Shown: positions 28,352-37,579 of the stretch, one piece after another | Position numbering within the stretch: position 1 is the first letter of the stretch | Layout: every line of letters begins with the position of its first letter | NCBI RefSeq assembly: GCF_030687535.1 | Contig: NZ_CP117437.1 | Coordinates: 951,501-1,015,500 of the forward strand | Direction: 5' to 3' | DNA: 64,000 bases | Source of the DNA: Pseudomonas sp. FP2335 | Lineage (GTDB): Bacteria; Pseudomonadota; Gammaproteobacteria; Pseudomonadales; Pseudomonadaceae | Notes under the pieces: generated by a model | Seen by the model: only the letters and a program-made list of their open reading frames with translations | Databases searched by the model: none | What the model was told of the DNA's origin: nothing | Made by a program: the position numbers and the translations under genes

Positions 28352-29068
28352 TTAAGACGGACGCAACCCGCGTTCCAGCCAGAGGCGGCTGGCCATGGTC
28401 ACCAGACCGTCAAGCAGCAATGCCAGCAACGCGGTGCACGCGGCGCCAAGCAGCAATTGCGGCTGATTGTTCAGGGCGATGCCAGGGAAGATCAGGCTGC
28501 CCAGGCTGTTGGCGCCAATCAGGAACGCCAGCGGTGCGGTACCGACGTTGATCGCCAGGGCCACGCGCACGCCGCCGATGATGATGGGCACGGCGTTGGG
28601 CAATTCCACGCGAAACAGCACCTGGCGCGGGGTCATGCCGATGCCGGTGGCAGCTTCTTTCAGGGAACCCTGGACGTTTTTCAGGCCTTCGTAGGTGTTG
28701 CGCACGATGGGCAGCAGGGAGGCGAGGAACAGCGCGAAGATCGCCGGGCCGCTGCCGATACCGAGGACGCCGAGGGCGATGGCCAGGACGGCCAGGGGCG
28801 GGACGGTGTTGCCGATGTTGAAGATCTGCATGAAGCGTTCTGCGCGCCCGACCATGTTCGGTCGGCTGAGCAGGATACCGGCGGGGATGCCCACAACGAG
28901 GGCGGCCAGCATGGAGACTAGAACGAGGATCAGGTGTGCTTGCAGGTAAAACAACAAATCGTCGCGGTACAGTTCGATCGTGTTGATGCCGATCCAGTGG
29001 ACCAGCAGGGCCAGGAGCGCGACGACAACCGCACCTCCTATCAGCCCTTTGCCATAGCGAATAGCCAC
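28352..29068 (-). CDS. opuCD: Osmoprotectant ABC transporter permease
   Basis: A 238-residue membrane permease, the first gene of the operon. An N-terminal span (GAVVVALLALLVHWIGI) is followed by a short periplasmic loop, four or five further spans and the EAA-type loop (GLKNVQGSLKEAATGIGMTPRQVLF). It is a paralogue of the other permease and the two probably form a heterodimer. Twenty bases separate it from the binding-protein gene. Confidence 0.9.
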   Translation of the reverse strand: MAIRYGKGLIGGAVVVALLALLVHWIGINTIELYRDDLLFYLQAHLILVLVSMLAALVVGIPAGILLSRPNMVGRAERFMQIFNIGNTVPPLAVLAIALGVLGIGSGPAIFALFLASLLPIVRNTYEGLKNVQGSLKEAATGIGMTPRQVLFRVELPNAVPIIIGGVRVALAINVGTAPLAFLIGANSLGSLIFPGIALNNQPQLLLGAACTALLALLLDGLVTMASRLWLERGLRPS

Positions 29069-29399
29069 AGGCGGACTCCTTTTTTTCTTCTGTCGGCGAG
29101 CACATTCCTTCGTGGCATGCCATTCCTGGCTGTCGGCGAATGTGGTCGCGAAAAGCAGCTCGTCTATACCGGCAACGCGGTATCAATCCGAGCCATGAGC
29201 GCAGCCTCGTCAGGCTAACTTGCTGATTTATCAGCCCCTGTTCCGAGTGCGGTAGCAGGGGAGTGGACGTCTCGACCTTTTAAAAGGTTCCATACTTGGC
29301 AGCATTTAGCCACCCCCAATCGGGTGAACGGTGGTCCGGTGGCTGGGGTTTGCGCTATACTCGCCGCCCTTTTTTGACTCACCTGCCAGGCGATTTCCC
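29069..29399. other. Divergent intergenic region between opuC and prfC
   Basis: 331 bp holding the promoters of both units. It contains a perfect 14-bp palindrome ACCTTTTAAAAGGT (29275-29288), a CCCCTG/CAGGGG hairpin (29236-29261), and a TATACT -10 (29356-29361) suited to prfC, with no good -35. Nothing else identified. Confidence 0.5.
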
Positions 29400-30983
29400 A
29401 TGACCCACCAGGCCGCCGAAGTCGCGAAACGCCGCACTTTCGCCATTATTTCCCACCCCGATGCCGGTAAAACCACCATCACCGAGAAGCTCTTGCTGAT
29501 GGGCAAGGCAATCGCGGTGGCCGGCACGGTGAAATCCCGCAAATCCGACCGCCATGCCACCTCCGACTGGATGGAAATGGAAAAACAACGGGGTATTTCC
29601 ATTACCACGTCGGTCATGCAGTTCCCGTATCGCGAGCACATGGTCAACCTGCTCGACACCCCGGGCCACGAAGACTTCTCCGAAGACACCTACCGCACCC
29701 TGACCGCCGTGGACTCGGCGCTGATGGTCCTCGATGGCGGTAAAGGCGTCGAGCCGCGCACCATCGCGCTGATGGACGTGTGCCGTCTGCGTGACACGCC
29801 GATCGTGAGCTTCATCAACAAACTCGACCGCGACATCCGCGACCCGATCGAGCTGTTGGATGAAATCGAAGCCGTCCTGAAGATCAAGGCCGCACCGATC
29901 ACCTGGCCGATCGGTTGCTACCGCGACTTCAAGGGCGTGTACCACCTGGCCGATGACTACATCATTGTCTACACCGCCGGCCACGGTCACGAGCGCACCG
30001 AAACCAAGATCATCGAGAAACTCGACTCGGACGAAGCTCGCGCCCATCTGGGTGACGAGTACGACCGTTTTGTCGACCAACTGGAACTTGTGCAGGGCGC
30101 TTGCCACGAGTTCAACCAGCAGGAATTCCTCGACGGCCAGCTGACCCCTGTGTTCTTCGGTACGGCCCTGGGCAACTTCGGTGTTGACCACGTACTCGAC
30201 GCGGTCGTCGACTGGGCGCCGAAGCCGTTGGCCCGTGTGGCCAACGAGCGCACCGTGGAGCCTGTGGAAGAGAAATTCACCGGCTTTGTGTTCAAGATCC
30301 AGGCGAACATGGACCCCAAGCACCGCGACCGCATCGCCTTTATGCGCATCTGCTCCGGCAAATACGAAAAAGGCATGAAAATGCGCCACGTGCGGACCGG
30401 CAAGGACGTGCGCATCGGCGACGCCCTGACGTTCTTCTCCTCCGAGCGTGAACAGCTCGAAGAAGCCTACGCCGGCGACATCATCGGCCTGCACAACCAC
30501 GGCACCATCCAGATCGGCGACACCTTCACCGAAGGCGAAGCGCTGGGCTTCACCGGAATCCCGCACTTCGCCCCGGAACTGTTCCGTCGCGTACGCCTGC
30601 GCGACCCGCTCAAATCCAAGCAGCTGCGCCAGGGCCTGCAGCAGCTCGCGGAAGAGGGCGCCACCCAGGTGTTCTTCCCGGAGCGCAGCAACGACATTAT
30701 CCTCGGCGCCGTCGGTGTGCTGCAGTTCGATGTAGTGGCCAGCCGCTTGAAAGAGGAATACAAGGTTGAGTGCTCGTATGAGCCGATCACCGTGTACTCC
30801 GCGCGCTGGATCGATTGCAGCGATAAGAAGAAGTTGGAAGAGTTCTCCAACAAGGCCGTGGAAAACCTCGCGGTGGACGGCGGTGGGCACCTGACCTACC
30901 TGGCCCCGACCCGGGTGAACCTGGCGCTGATGGAAGAGCGCTGGCCGGATGTGAAATTCCGCGCGACCCGCGAGCACCACTAA
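29400..30983 (+). CDS. prfC: Peptide chain release factor 3 (RF3)
   Basis: A 527-residue translational GTPase that removes RF1/RF2 from the ribosome after peptide release. GTPase motifs are G1 HPDAGKTT, the G2 threonine in [13 protein letters not shown]3 [13 protein letters not shown] and G4 NKLDR. Domains II and III follow ([39 protein letters not shown]). The start [10 protein letters not shown] matches the family; an in-frame ATG 23 codons upstream lies in the promoter region. It is monocistronic with a clear terminator. Confidence 0.97.
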   Translation: MTHQAAEVAKRRTFAIISHPDAGKTTITEKLLLMGKAIAVAGTVKSRKSDRHATSDWMEMEKQRGISITTSVMQFPYREHMVNLLDTPGHEDFSEDTYRTLTAVDSALMVLDGGKGVEPRTIALMDVCRLRDTPIVSFINKLDRDIRDPIELLDEIEAVLKIKAAPITWPIGCYRDFKGVYHLADDYIIVYTAGHGHERTETKIIEKLDSDEARAHLGDEYDRFVDQLELVQGACHEFNQQEFLDGQLTPVFFGTALGNFGVDHVLDAVVDWAPKPLARVANERTVEPVEEKFTGFVFKIQANMDPKHRDRIAFMRICSGKYEKGMKMRHVRTGKDVRIGDALTFFSSEREQLEEAYAGDIIGLHNHGTIQIGDTFTEGEALGFTGIPHFAPELFRRVRLRDPLKSKQLRQGLQQLAEEGATQVFFPERSNDIILGAVGVLQFDVVASRLKEEYKVECSYEPITVYSARWIDCSDKKKLEEFSNKAVENLAVDGGGHLTYLAPTRVNLALMEERWPDVKFRATREHH

Positions 30984-31000
30984 GGGCTGAGCGGTAAAGA

Positions 31001-31032
31001 AAGGGTGAAGCTGTGATGGCTTCACCCTTTTT
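31001..31032 (+). terminator. prfC terminator
   Basis: AAGGGTGAAGC pairs with GCTTCACCCTT, followed by TTTT, 18 bp after the prfC stop. Confidence 0.9.
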
Positions 31033-31068
31033 CATGCCCACACAAAACCAACGGTGGGAATGGGCTTG

Positions 31069-31157
31069 TGTGGGAGCGGGCTTGCTCGCGAATGCGGTGG
31101 ATCAGCCAGCATAGCTGTGAATGACACACTGCATTCGCGAGCAAGCCCGCTCCCACA
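31069..31157. repeat. REPIN
   Basis: Inverted REP arms TGTGGGAGCGGGCTTGCTCG (31069) and its complement (ending 31157), about 45 bp apart. A decayed extra arm (GGTGGGAATGGGCTTGTG) lies just to its left near 31053. Confidence 0.9.
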
Positions 31158-31239
31158 TTTTGGTCTTCATCAGGCTTGGGATTGGCGAGAACCGTACATC
31201 GGGTCTAGTTTTTACCCAACGACTGAGAAGGAGACCGCT

Positions 31240-31485
31240 GTGTCGAGTGTCAAACATGCCATCCGTCTGGTCCTGCTAACAGGCCTGTTGCTCCCCACCG
31301 CACACGCCCAGGCCGATGCCGGAACGCCCCAGTGGAAAGACACCGGCCCCGTCACCAAGCGCAAGCAACAAGAGGTCAACTCCGGCAGCTGGCAGCCCCA
31401 GGCCCAGCCCGCGCCCAAGGAAGACGCCGAAAACCCCTATAACGAAGGGGAAGACAGCGAAACCTACGATGACGGCGATACCTGA
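31240..31485 (+). CDS. Small secreted acidic protein A
   Basis: An 81-residue protein from a GTG start with an excellent RBS (AAGGAG, 6 nt spacing). A basic N-terminus and hydrophobic core (RLVLLTGLLLPTAHAQA) form a signal peptide, probably cleaved after AHA or AQA. The mature part is about 55 residues, low-complexity, rich in Pro, Gln and Lys, and ends in an acidic tail (YNEGEDSETYDDGDT). No cysteines, so no lipidation or disulfides. I do not recognise a family. The next gene encodes a second 81-residue secreted protein with a similar acidic end, suggesting a related pair. Confidence 0.65.
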   Translation: MSSVKHAIRLVLLTGLLLPTAHAQADAGTPQWKDTGPVTKRKQQEVNSGSWQPQAQPAPKEDAENPYNEGEDSETYDDGDT

Positions 31486-31582
31486 CAGGCGATTGGCGTA
31501 AACCTCGGATCGCAACTAGCTTGAATCACAGCGCCAGTTGAACGCTGGCGCACGTGACTCACTGACTGGACGGAAATCGACC

Positions 31583-31828
31583 ATGACTACCTTTCAACGT
31601 TTAGTGCTGCTGCTGAAAGTGCTGGTGCTGTTAACGCTGGGTACCACCACCGCATGGGCCAATACCGCGGTGCAAAGCCAGGCGCCCGGGTTTGTGGCGG
31701 CGAAGCACTTGCAGCTGGCCCAGAGCGAATCGGAAGCCGGTGACAAAGGCCAAGGCGGCTCCGAGGATGACGACGACCAACAAGCCCCACCGGATGACGA
31801 TGACAGCGAAGGCGACAGCGATACCTGA
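31583..31828 (+). CDS. Small secreted acidic protein B
   Basis: An 81-residue protein with a signal peptide (LVLLLKVLVLLTLGTTTAWA, cleavage after AWA). The mature part is Gln/Ser/Gly-rich and ends in a strongly acidic run (SEDDDDQQAPPDDDDSEGDSDT). It lies 97 bp after the similarly built 81-residue gene and shares its size, export signal and Gly/Asp/Thr-ending tail, but little sequence identity elsewhere. The acidic tail could bind calcium or other cations; this is speculation. No known family recognised. A terminator-like hairpin follows. Confidence 0.65.
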   Translation: MTTFQRLVLLLKVLVLLTLGTTTAWANTAVQSQAPGFVAAKHLQLAQSESEAGDKGQGGSEDDDDQQAPPDDDDSEGDSDT

Positions 31829-31843
31829 GTCGAGACGAAAAAA

Positions 31844-31885
31844 AGCCCCACCTGCCGGACTGATGCGCAATCCGACGGGTGGGGC
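31844..31885 (-). terminator. Hairpin with minus-strand U-tract
   Basis: GCCCCACCTGCCGGA pairs, with two mismatches or wobbles, with TCCGACGGGTGGGGC. A run of seven A precedes it, which is a U-tract on the minus strand, so it can back up dppF termination. Confidence 0.6.
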
Positions 31886-31900
31886 GGTAGAACTCCTGTC

Positions 31901-31934
31901 ATGCCCTGGGCTTAATCAGCCCAGGGCATTTTTG
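31901..31934 (+). terminator. Strong hairpin between small secreted gene B and dppF
   Basis: ATGCCCTGGGCT and AGCCCAGGGCAT form a perfect 12-bp stem with a 5-nt loop, followed by TTTTT on the plus strand. It terminates rightward transcription and separates the convergent dpp operon. Confidence 0.85.
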
Positions 31935-31942
31935 TTGCGATC

Positions 31943-32914
31943 TCACGCCACGAATTGCTCCGCGTAGTGGCAGGCCACCTGGCGGTTGTCCAAGGCCCGC
32001 AGTTGCGGCTCCTCGCTGCTGCAGCGTGCGGTCGCGTACGGGCAACGCTTGTGGAACGCGCAGCCCGGCGGCGGGTTCAGCGGGTTGGGCAGTTCGCCGA
32101 CGATCTTGATCTTCGGCTTGTTCGGGTCCGGGTGGATGGTCGGGGTGGCCGACAGCAGCGCCTGGGTGTAGGGGTGCAAGGGGCGCGCGTAGATGTCTTC
32201 CTTGGGGCCGACTTCCACCGGGCGGCCGAGGTACATCACCATCACGTCATCGGCAACGTGCTGCACCACCGCGAGGTTGTGGGAAATGAACACGTAGGCG
32301 GTGTTGAATTCCTGCTGCAGATCCATGAACAGGTTGAGCACCTGGGCCTGGATCGATACGTCCAGCGCCGAGGTCGGTTCATCCGCCACCAGCACTTTCG
32401 GTTGCAGCATCATGGCGCGGGCCAGGGCGATGCGCTGGCGCTGGCCGCCAGAGAACATGTGCGGGTAGCGCTGATAGTGCTCAGGGCGCAGGCCCACTTG
32501 CTTCATCATCGCCTGCACTTTCTCGCGGCGTTCGGCGGCGGACAGGTTGGTGTTGATCAGCAGCGGCTCGCCCAGTTGATCGCCGACTTTCTGCCGTGGG
32601 TTCAACGACGCGTACGGGCTCTGGAACACCATCTGCACGTCTTTGCGCAATTGCTTGCGCTGGGCCTTGTCGGCGCCGGCGACTTCCTGGCCGGCGATTT
32701 TCAGCGAGCCTGAAGACGGTTCCTCAATCAGTGTGAGTGCACGGGCCAGGGTGGATTTGCCGCAACCCGACTCGCCCACCACGGCGAGGGTCTTGCCGGC
32801 TTCCAGCTCGAAGGACACGCCATTGAGTGCGCGCACCAACGCGTGGCCCTTGAACAGGCCACGGGACACTTCGTAGTGACGGGTAAGGTCGCGGGCGGTA
32901 AGAACGACGGCCAT
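31943..32914 (-). CDS. dppF: Dipeptide ABC transporter ATPase DppF
   Basis: A 323-residue ATPase of the oligopeptide family. Walker A is GESGCGKST, the signature FSGGQRQRIALARAM, Walker B VLVADEPTSALD, and the switch His is in FISHNLAVVQH. The C-terminal extension carries the four-cysteine pattern of the family (GCAFHKRCPYATARC then VACHY), which can hold an iron-sulfur cluster in related transporters. Its ATG overlaps the dppD stop by one base. It forms the ATPase pair with DppD for the shared permease DppBC. Confidence 0.94.
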   Translation of the reverse strand: MAVVLTARDLTRHYEVSRGLFKGHALVRALNGVSFELEAGKTLAVVGESGCGKSTLARALTLIEEPSSGSLKIAGQEVAGADKAQRKQLRKDVQMVFQSPYASLNPRQKVGDQLGEPLLINTNLSAAERREKVQAMMKQVGLRPEHYQRYPHMFSGGQRQRIALARAMMLQPKVLVADEPTSALDVSIQAQVLNLFMDLQQEFNTAYVFISHNLAVVQHVADDVMVMYLGRPVEVGPKEDIYARPLHPYTQALLSATPTIHPDPNKPKIKIVGELPNPLNPPPGCAFHKRCPYATARCSSEEPQLRALDNRQVACHYAEQFVA

Positions 32915-33882
32915 TACGCCACCTCCTGGTTCAAGGGGTAGAAGCAGCGCGCAAGGCTGTTGGTTTTCGGGTCCAGCCCAGGTCGCTGGGCGCGGCAGGC
33001 GTCCTGCACATACGGGCAGCGCGGCGACAGCAGGCAGCCCTGCGGACGGTCATAACGACCGGGCACGATACCCGGCAGCGTGGCCAGGCGCGTGGCACCT
33101 AGGCTGTGCTCGGGGATCGCCTTGAGCAGCGCTTCGCTGTACGGGTGCGCCGGGATGTCGAACAACTGCGGCACCTGGCCGACCTCTACAGCCTGGCCGG
33201 CGTACATCACGCACACGCGCTGGGCGGTTTCAGCCACCACCGCGAGGTCGTGGGTGATCAGCACCAGGCCCATGTTCTGCTCTTTCTGCAGGGCCAGCAG
33301 CAGCTCCATGATCTGTGCCTGGATCGTTACGTCCAGCGCAGTGGTCGGTTCGTCCGCGATCAGCAGTTTCGGCTCGCCGGCAATTGCCATGGCGATGGCC
33401 ACGCGCTGGCTCATACCGCCGGACAGCTGGTGCGGGTAGGCATCCATACGGCTGGCAGCGCCCGGGATTTCAACCTTTTCCAACAGCTCGATGGCACGCT
33501 TGCGTGCTTGTTTGCCGGACATTTTCAGGTGCAGGCGCAGCACTTCTTCGATCTGGAAACCCACGGTGTAGCTGGGGTTCAGCGCGGTCATCGGGTCCTG
33601 GAACACCATCGCCAGGTCTTTGCCGACGATCTGGCGGCGTTGGCGGTTGCTCAGCTTGAGCATGTCCTTGCCGTCGAAGTTCAGGGCGTCGGCGGTGACG
33701 ATGCCGGGGTGCTCGATCAGGCCCATCAGCGCCATCATGGTCACGGATTTACCCGAACCCGACTCGCCAACGATGGCCAGTACCTCGCCTTTGTCGACGG
33801 AAATGTCGAGGCCATCGACCACCGGCACGGCGGTCTTGTCGCCGAAGCGCACATTGAGATTCTTGATTTCTAACAGTGACAT
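32914..33882 (-). CDS. dppD: Dipeptide ABC transporter ATPase DppD
   Basis: A 322-residue ATPase: Walker [10 protein letters not shown], signature [15 protein letters not shown], Walker [13 protein letters not shown], switch His in [11 protein letters not shown]. The C-terminal oligopeptide-transporter extension has cysteines in [15 protein letters not shown] and ARCFYP. The start MSLLEIKNL (33882) has RBS GAGGAG; 15 codons of open frame upstream belong to the end of dppC. It is coupled to dppF by a one-base overlap. Confidence 0.94.
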   Translation of the reverse strand: MSLLEIKNLNVRFGDKTAVPVVDGLDISVDKGEVLAIVGESGSGKSVTMMALMGLIEHPGIVTADALNFDGKDMLKLSNRQRRQIVGKDLAMVFQDPMTALNPSYTVGFQIEEVLRLHLKMSGKQARKRAIELLEKVEIPGAASRMDAYPHQLSGGMSQRVAIAMAIAGEPKLLIADEPTTALDVTIQAQIMELLLALQKEQNMGLVLITHDLAVVAETAQRVCVMYAGQAVEVGQVPQLFDIPAHPYSEALLKAIPEHSLGATRLATLPGIVPGRYDRPQGCLLSPRCPYVQDACRAQRPGLDPKTNSLARCFYPLNQEVA

Positions 33883-33892
33883 GGGAATCTCC

Positions 33893-34804
33893 TCAGGCGG
33901 CGTTCTTGAGTTTCGGGTCCAGCGCATCGCGCAGGCCGTCGCCCATCAAGTTGATTGCCAGCACGCTGAGCAAAATGGTCAGGCCCGGCAGGCTTACCAC
34001 CCACCAAGCGCGTTCGATGTAGTCACGGGCCGAAGCCAGCATGGTGCCCCACTCCGGGGTTGGCGGTTGTACGCCAAGGCCAAGGAAGCCCAGCGCCGCA
34101 GCGTCGAGGATCGCCGACGAGAAGCTCAAGGTGGCCTGCACGATCAGCGGCGCCATGCAGTTGGGCAGCACGGTGATGAACATCAGGCGTGGCAGGCCGG
34201 CGCCAGCGAGGCGCGCAGCGGTCACGTAGTCACGGTTGAGTTCGCCCATCACCGCGGCGCGGGTCAGACGCACATAGGACGGCAGCGAGACGATGGCGAT
34301 GGCAATCACGGTATTGATCAGGCCTGGGCCGAGGATCGCGACGATGGCCACGGCCAGCAGCAGCGACGGCAGGGCCAGCATGATGTCCATCAAGCGCATG
34401 ATGGTCGGGCCGAGCAAGCGCGGGAAGAACCCGGCGAACAGGCCCAGCAGGATGCCCGGGATCAGCGACATCACCACCGACGACAGACCGATCAGCAATG
34501 ACAGGCGCGAGCCCTGGATCAGGCGCGAGAGCAGGTCACGGCCGAGTTCGTCGGTGCCGAGCAGGAACTGGATCTGCCCGCCTTCCAGCCACGCCGGCGG
34601 GGTCAGCAGGAAGTCGCGGTATTGCTCGCTGGGGTTATGCGGCGCGACCCAGGGGGCAAAGATCGCGCAGAACACGATCAGCAACATGAACGCCAGGCCG
34701 GCAACCGCGCCTTTGTTCTTGGAAAAGGCTTGCCAGAATTCTTTGTACGGGGACGGATACAGCAGGCTTTGATCGACTGCTGACACGGGAGTAGGTGTGG
34801 TCAT
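33893..34804 (-). CDS. dppC: Dipeptide ABC transporter permease DppC
   Basis: A 303-residue inner-membrane permease. An N-terminal cytoplasmic segment and TM1 ([21 protein letters not shown]) are followed by the OppC_N motif region and a periplasmic loop ([21 protein letters not shown]). Four further spans follow with the coupling loop [21 protein letters not shown]. It pairs with DppB, whose gene ends 10 bp upstream. Confidence 0.94.
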   Translation of the reverse strand: MTTPTPVSAVDQSLLYPSPYKEFWQAFSKNKGAVAGLAFMLLIVFCAIFAPWVAPHNPSEQYRDFLLTPPAWLEGGQIQFLLGTDELGRDLLSRLIQGSRLSLLIGLSSVVMSLIPGILLGLFAGFFPRLLGPTIMRLMDIMLALPSLLLAVAIVAILGPGLINTVIAIAIVSLPSYVRLTRAAVMGELNRDYVTAARLAGAGLPRLMFITVLPNCMAPLIVQATLSFSSAILDAAALGFLGLGVQPPTPEWGTMLASARDYIERAWWVVSLPGLTILLSVLAINLMGDGLRDALDPKLKNAA

Positions 34805-34814
34805 GGTCTTGATC

Positions 34815-35825
34815 TCAGCGCTGGTGACGGATGCGTGGGTTGGCGAAGCCGTAGAGGATGTCCACCACGAAGTTCACCAGGATCACCAGGCAGGCGATCA
34901 GCAGGATGCCGTTTTGCACCACCGGGTAGTCCCGTGCGCCAATGGCTTCGATCAGCCATTTGCCGATGCCGGGCCACGAGAAGATGGTTTCGGTCAGGAC
35001 CGCACCGGCCAACAGCGTGCCGACTTGCAGGCCGACCACGGTCAGCACCGGGATCAGCGCGTTGCGCAGGCCGTGGACGAATACCACGCGCGCCGGTGAC
35101 AGGCCCTTGGCCTTGGCGGTGCGGATGTAGTCTTCACGCAGCACTTCGAGCATCGACGAACGGGTCATCCGCGCAATCACCGCCAGCGGGATGGTGCCAA
35201 GCACGATGGCTGGCAGGATCAGGTGGTGCAGCGCGTCCCAGAAAGCGTCCGGCTCGTCAGCCAGCAGGGTGTCGATCAGCATGAAGCCGGTGCGCGGCTC
35301 GATGTCGTAGAGCAGATCGATCCGCCCGGACACCGGGGTCCAGCCCAGGCTCACCGAGAAGAACATGATCAGGATCAGGCCCCACCAGAAGATCGGCATC
35401 GAATAGCCCGCGAGGGAGATGCCCATCACCCCGTGGTCGAACAGCGATCCTCGCTTCAAGGCCGCGATCACCCCGGCCAACAGGCCCAGGATACCGGCGA
35501 ACAGCAGGGCGGCCATGGACAGTTCCAGGGTCGCCGGGAAGAGGGCGCTGAATTCAGTCCACACGCTGGTGCGGGTACGCAGGGATTCGCCGAGGTCGCC
35601 TTGGGCGAGCTTGCCAACGTAATCCAGGTATTGCGCATACAGCGGCTTGTTAAGGCCGAGGCGTTCCATTGCCTGTGCGTGCATCTCGGGGTCGACGCGC
35701 CGCTCGCCCATCATGACTTCGACGGGGTCGCCAGGGATCATGCGAATCAACGCAAACGTGAGCAACGTTATGCCGAAAAACGTGGGGATCAATAACCCCA
35801 GTCGGCGGGCAATAAAACTAAACAT
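34815..35825 (-). CDS. dppB: Dipeptide ABC transporter permease DppB
   Basis: A 336-residue membrane permease. It begins MFSFIARRLGLLIPTFFGIT, with the OppB N-terminal pattern FALIRMIPGDPVEVMMGE. Later spans include LSMAALLFAGILGLLAGVIAA, and the coupling loop is RSSMLEVLREDYIRTAKAKG. The start MFSFIARR (35825) is preferred over an ATG 14 codons upstream, which lies in a hairpin-containing spacer. It is the first transporter gene after a binding-protein gene, with a GC hairpin between them. Confidence 0.94.
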   Translation of the reverse strand: MFSFIARRLGLLIPTFFGITLLTFALIRMIPGDPVEVMMGERRVDPEMHAQAMERLGLNKPLYAQYLDYVGKLAQGDLGESLRTRTSVWTEFSALFPATLELSMAALLFAGILGLLAGVIAALKRGSLFDHGVMGISLAGYSMPIFWWGLILIMFFSVSLGWTPVSGRIDLLYDIEPRTGFMLIDTLLADEPDAFWDALHHLILPAIVLGTIPLAVIARMTRSSMLEVLREDYIRTAKAKGLSPARVVFVHGLRNALIPVLTVVGLQVGTLLAGAVLTETIFSWPGIGKWLIEAIGARDYPVVQNGILLIACLVILVNFVVDILYGFANPRIRHQR

Positions 35826-35862
35826 CTTGTCGTGTACCTCAATCAGCCGGTTAGGCAGGTCC

Positions 35863-35886
35863 GGCACCGTCAGTGTCGACGGCGCC
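35863..35886 (-). terminator. Hairpin between the binding-protein gene and dppB
   Basis: GGCACCGTC (35863-35871) and GACGGCGCC (35878-35886) form a 9-bp stem with one G-U type pair and no U-tract. It is likely a partial terminator or mRNA stabiliser that keeps binding-protein output above that of dppBCDF. Confidence 0.5.
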
Positions 35887-35900
35887 GAGCGTTTTTCTTA

Positions 35901-37499
35901 TTACTTCACCTGGGTGGTGGCGAAGTTATTGGTCCCCAGAGGGCTTTGGGTGAAGCCTTCTACGTTCTTGCGCATGGCGGTGAACAGTTTCGGGTAAGCC
36001 ATGGGAAGCCATGGTTGGTCCTTCTCGAAAACGTCCTGCGCTTGTTCATAGAGTGCAGCGCGCTGGCTGGGTTCAGCGGTGGCGCGGGCCTTGTCGATCA
36101 AGTCTTGAAATTCTTTGTTACACCAGCGTGCGTAGTTTTCGCCGTTTTTCGCAGCGTCGCAACTCAGGTTGGGTGTCAGGAAGTTGTCCGGGTCGCCGTT
36201 ATCACCGACCCAGCCAGCCGAAACCATGTCGTGCTCGCCGTTTTTAGCACGCTTGAGCATTTCGCCCCATTCCATAACTTTGATATTCACTTTCAGGCCG
36301 ATCTGCGCGAGATCTGCCTGCATGCGCTGGGCGCCGAGCATCGGGTTAGGGTTGGTCGGGCCACCGCCGTTTCGGGTGAACAGGGTGAATTCGGTGCCTT
36401 CCGGTACGCCGGCTTCCTTGAGCAGGGCGCGGGCCTTGTCCAGATCGCGGGGCGGGTTCTTCAGTTTTTCGCTGAAACCCAGCAAGGTCGGCGGATAGGG
36501 GCCGGTGCCTACCACCGCATTGCCTTTGCCGAACAGGGCTTCGGTATAGCCGGCCTTGTCGAACGCGATGTTGATCGCGTGACGCACTCGCGCATCGCTC
36601 ATGTATTTGTGGGTGGTGTTCAACGCGGTGTAACTGGTGGTCATCGCCGCCAGTTCATCGACTTTCAGGTTCGGGTCTTTCTTGATGCTTGGAATGTCAT
36701 CCGGCTTGGGAAACAACGCGATCTGGCATTCGTTGGCCTTGAGTTTCTGCAGGCGCACGTTGTTGTCGGTGGTGACTGCCAGGATCAGCGGGTCTACCGC
36801 CGGTTTGCCGCGGAAGTAGTCGGGATTGGCCTTGAATCGAGCCTGGGCATCTTTCTGATAACGGTTGAAGACGAAGGGGCCTGTGCCGATGGGCTTGGCG
36901 TTGAGGTCTTCAGTCTTGCCGGACTTGAGCAACTGGTCGGCGTATTCCTTCGAGTGGATCGAAGAGAATGCCATGCCCAGGTCGGCCAAAAACGGTGCTT
37001 CAGGACGGGTCAGGGTGAAGACAACCGTGTGATCGTCGAGCTTCTCGACACTCTTGAGCAGTTCCTTGAAGCCCATGCTTTCGAAATACGGGTAGCCCAC
37101 GAGGGACTTTTTATGCCACGGATGATTCGGGTCCAGCTGGCGCTGGAAGCTCCAAAGCACGTCGTCGGCGTTCATGTTGCGCGTGGGTTTGAAGTAGTCG
37201 GTGGTGTGGAACTTGATGTCGTCACGCAGATGAAAGGTGTAGGTCAGGCCATCGGCGCTGATCTCGGGCAGGGCCTTGGCCAGCGCGGGGATCACTTCGG
37301 TGGTGCCGGGCTTGAAGTCCACCAGGCGGTTGAACATGGTTTCGGCGGCGGCGTCAGCGGTCACGGCCGTGGTGTACAGGACCGGGTCGAAACCTTCCGG
37401 GCTGGCTTCGGTGCAGACCACCAGCGGTTTGGCCGAAATGCCGACGGCCACGCTCAACAACGCGGCAGCCATGGCGGCTTGGAGTGGGAGCATTTTCAT
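35901..37499 (-). CDS. Dipeptide ABC transporter binding protein (DppA paralogue 1)
   Basis: A 532-residue periplasmic solute-binding protein of the SBP_bac_5 family. The signal peptide is MKMLPLQAAMAAALLSVAVG, cleaved near GISAKP. The mature part begins LVVCTEASPEGFDP and contains the family run TYTFHLRDDIKFH, DDVLWSFQRQLDPNHPW, GTGPFVFNRYQKD and YYFRGKPAVD-type blocks. It is the most divergent of the four paralogues here. It sits directly upstream of dppBCDF, so it is probably the primary partner of that transporter (dppA4-like position in P. aeruginosa). Confidence 0.92.
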   Translation of the reverse strand: MKMLPLQAAMAAALLSVAVGISAKPLVVCTEASPEGFDPVLYTTAVTADAAAETMFNRLVDFKPGTTEVIPALAKALPEISADGLTYTFHLRDDIKFHTTDYFKPTRNMNADDVLWSFQRQLDPNHPWHKKSLVGYPYFESMGFKELLKSVEKLDDHTVVFTLTRPEAPFLADLGMAFSSIHSKEYADQLLKSGKTEDLNAKPIGTGPFVFNRYQKDAQARFKANPDYFRGKPAVDPLILAVTTDNNVRLQKLKANECQIALFPKPDDIPSIKKDPNLKVDELAAMTTSYTALNTTHKYMSDARVRHAINIAFDKAGYTEALFGKGNAVVGTGPYPPTLLGFSEKLKNPPRDLDKARALLKEAGVPEGTEFTLFTRNGGGPTNPNPMLGAQRMQADLAQIGLKVNIKVMEWGEMLKRAKNGEHDMVSAGWVGDNGDPDNFLTPNLSCDAAKNGENYARWCNKEFQDLIDKARATAEPSQRAALYEQAQDVFEKDQPWLPMAYPKLFTAMRKNVEGFTQSPLGTNNFATTQVK

Positions 37500-37534
37500 T
37501 CAGAGCCCTCTGCAATCGGTGGGACCAGACAAGC

Positions 37535-37569
37535 GTAGACGGCAGGCTCGTCCTGAGCCTGCCGTCTAC
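37535..37569 (-). terminator. Long perfect hairpin after opdP
   Basis: GTAGACGGCAGGCTC and GAGCCTGCCGTCTAC form a 15-bp perfect stem with a 5-nt loop immediately after the porin stop codon. There is no U-tract on the minus strand, so a role in stabilising the porin mRNA or partial termination is likely. Confidence 0.6.
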
Positions 37570-37579
37570 CTGGCGCTAA

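Noticed and set aside
29331..29399. An upstream start for prfC adding 23 residues
   Set aside because: It overlaps the TATACT promoter element, and the ATG at 29400 gives the conserved RF3 N-terminus and length.
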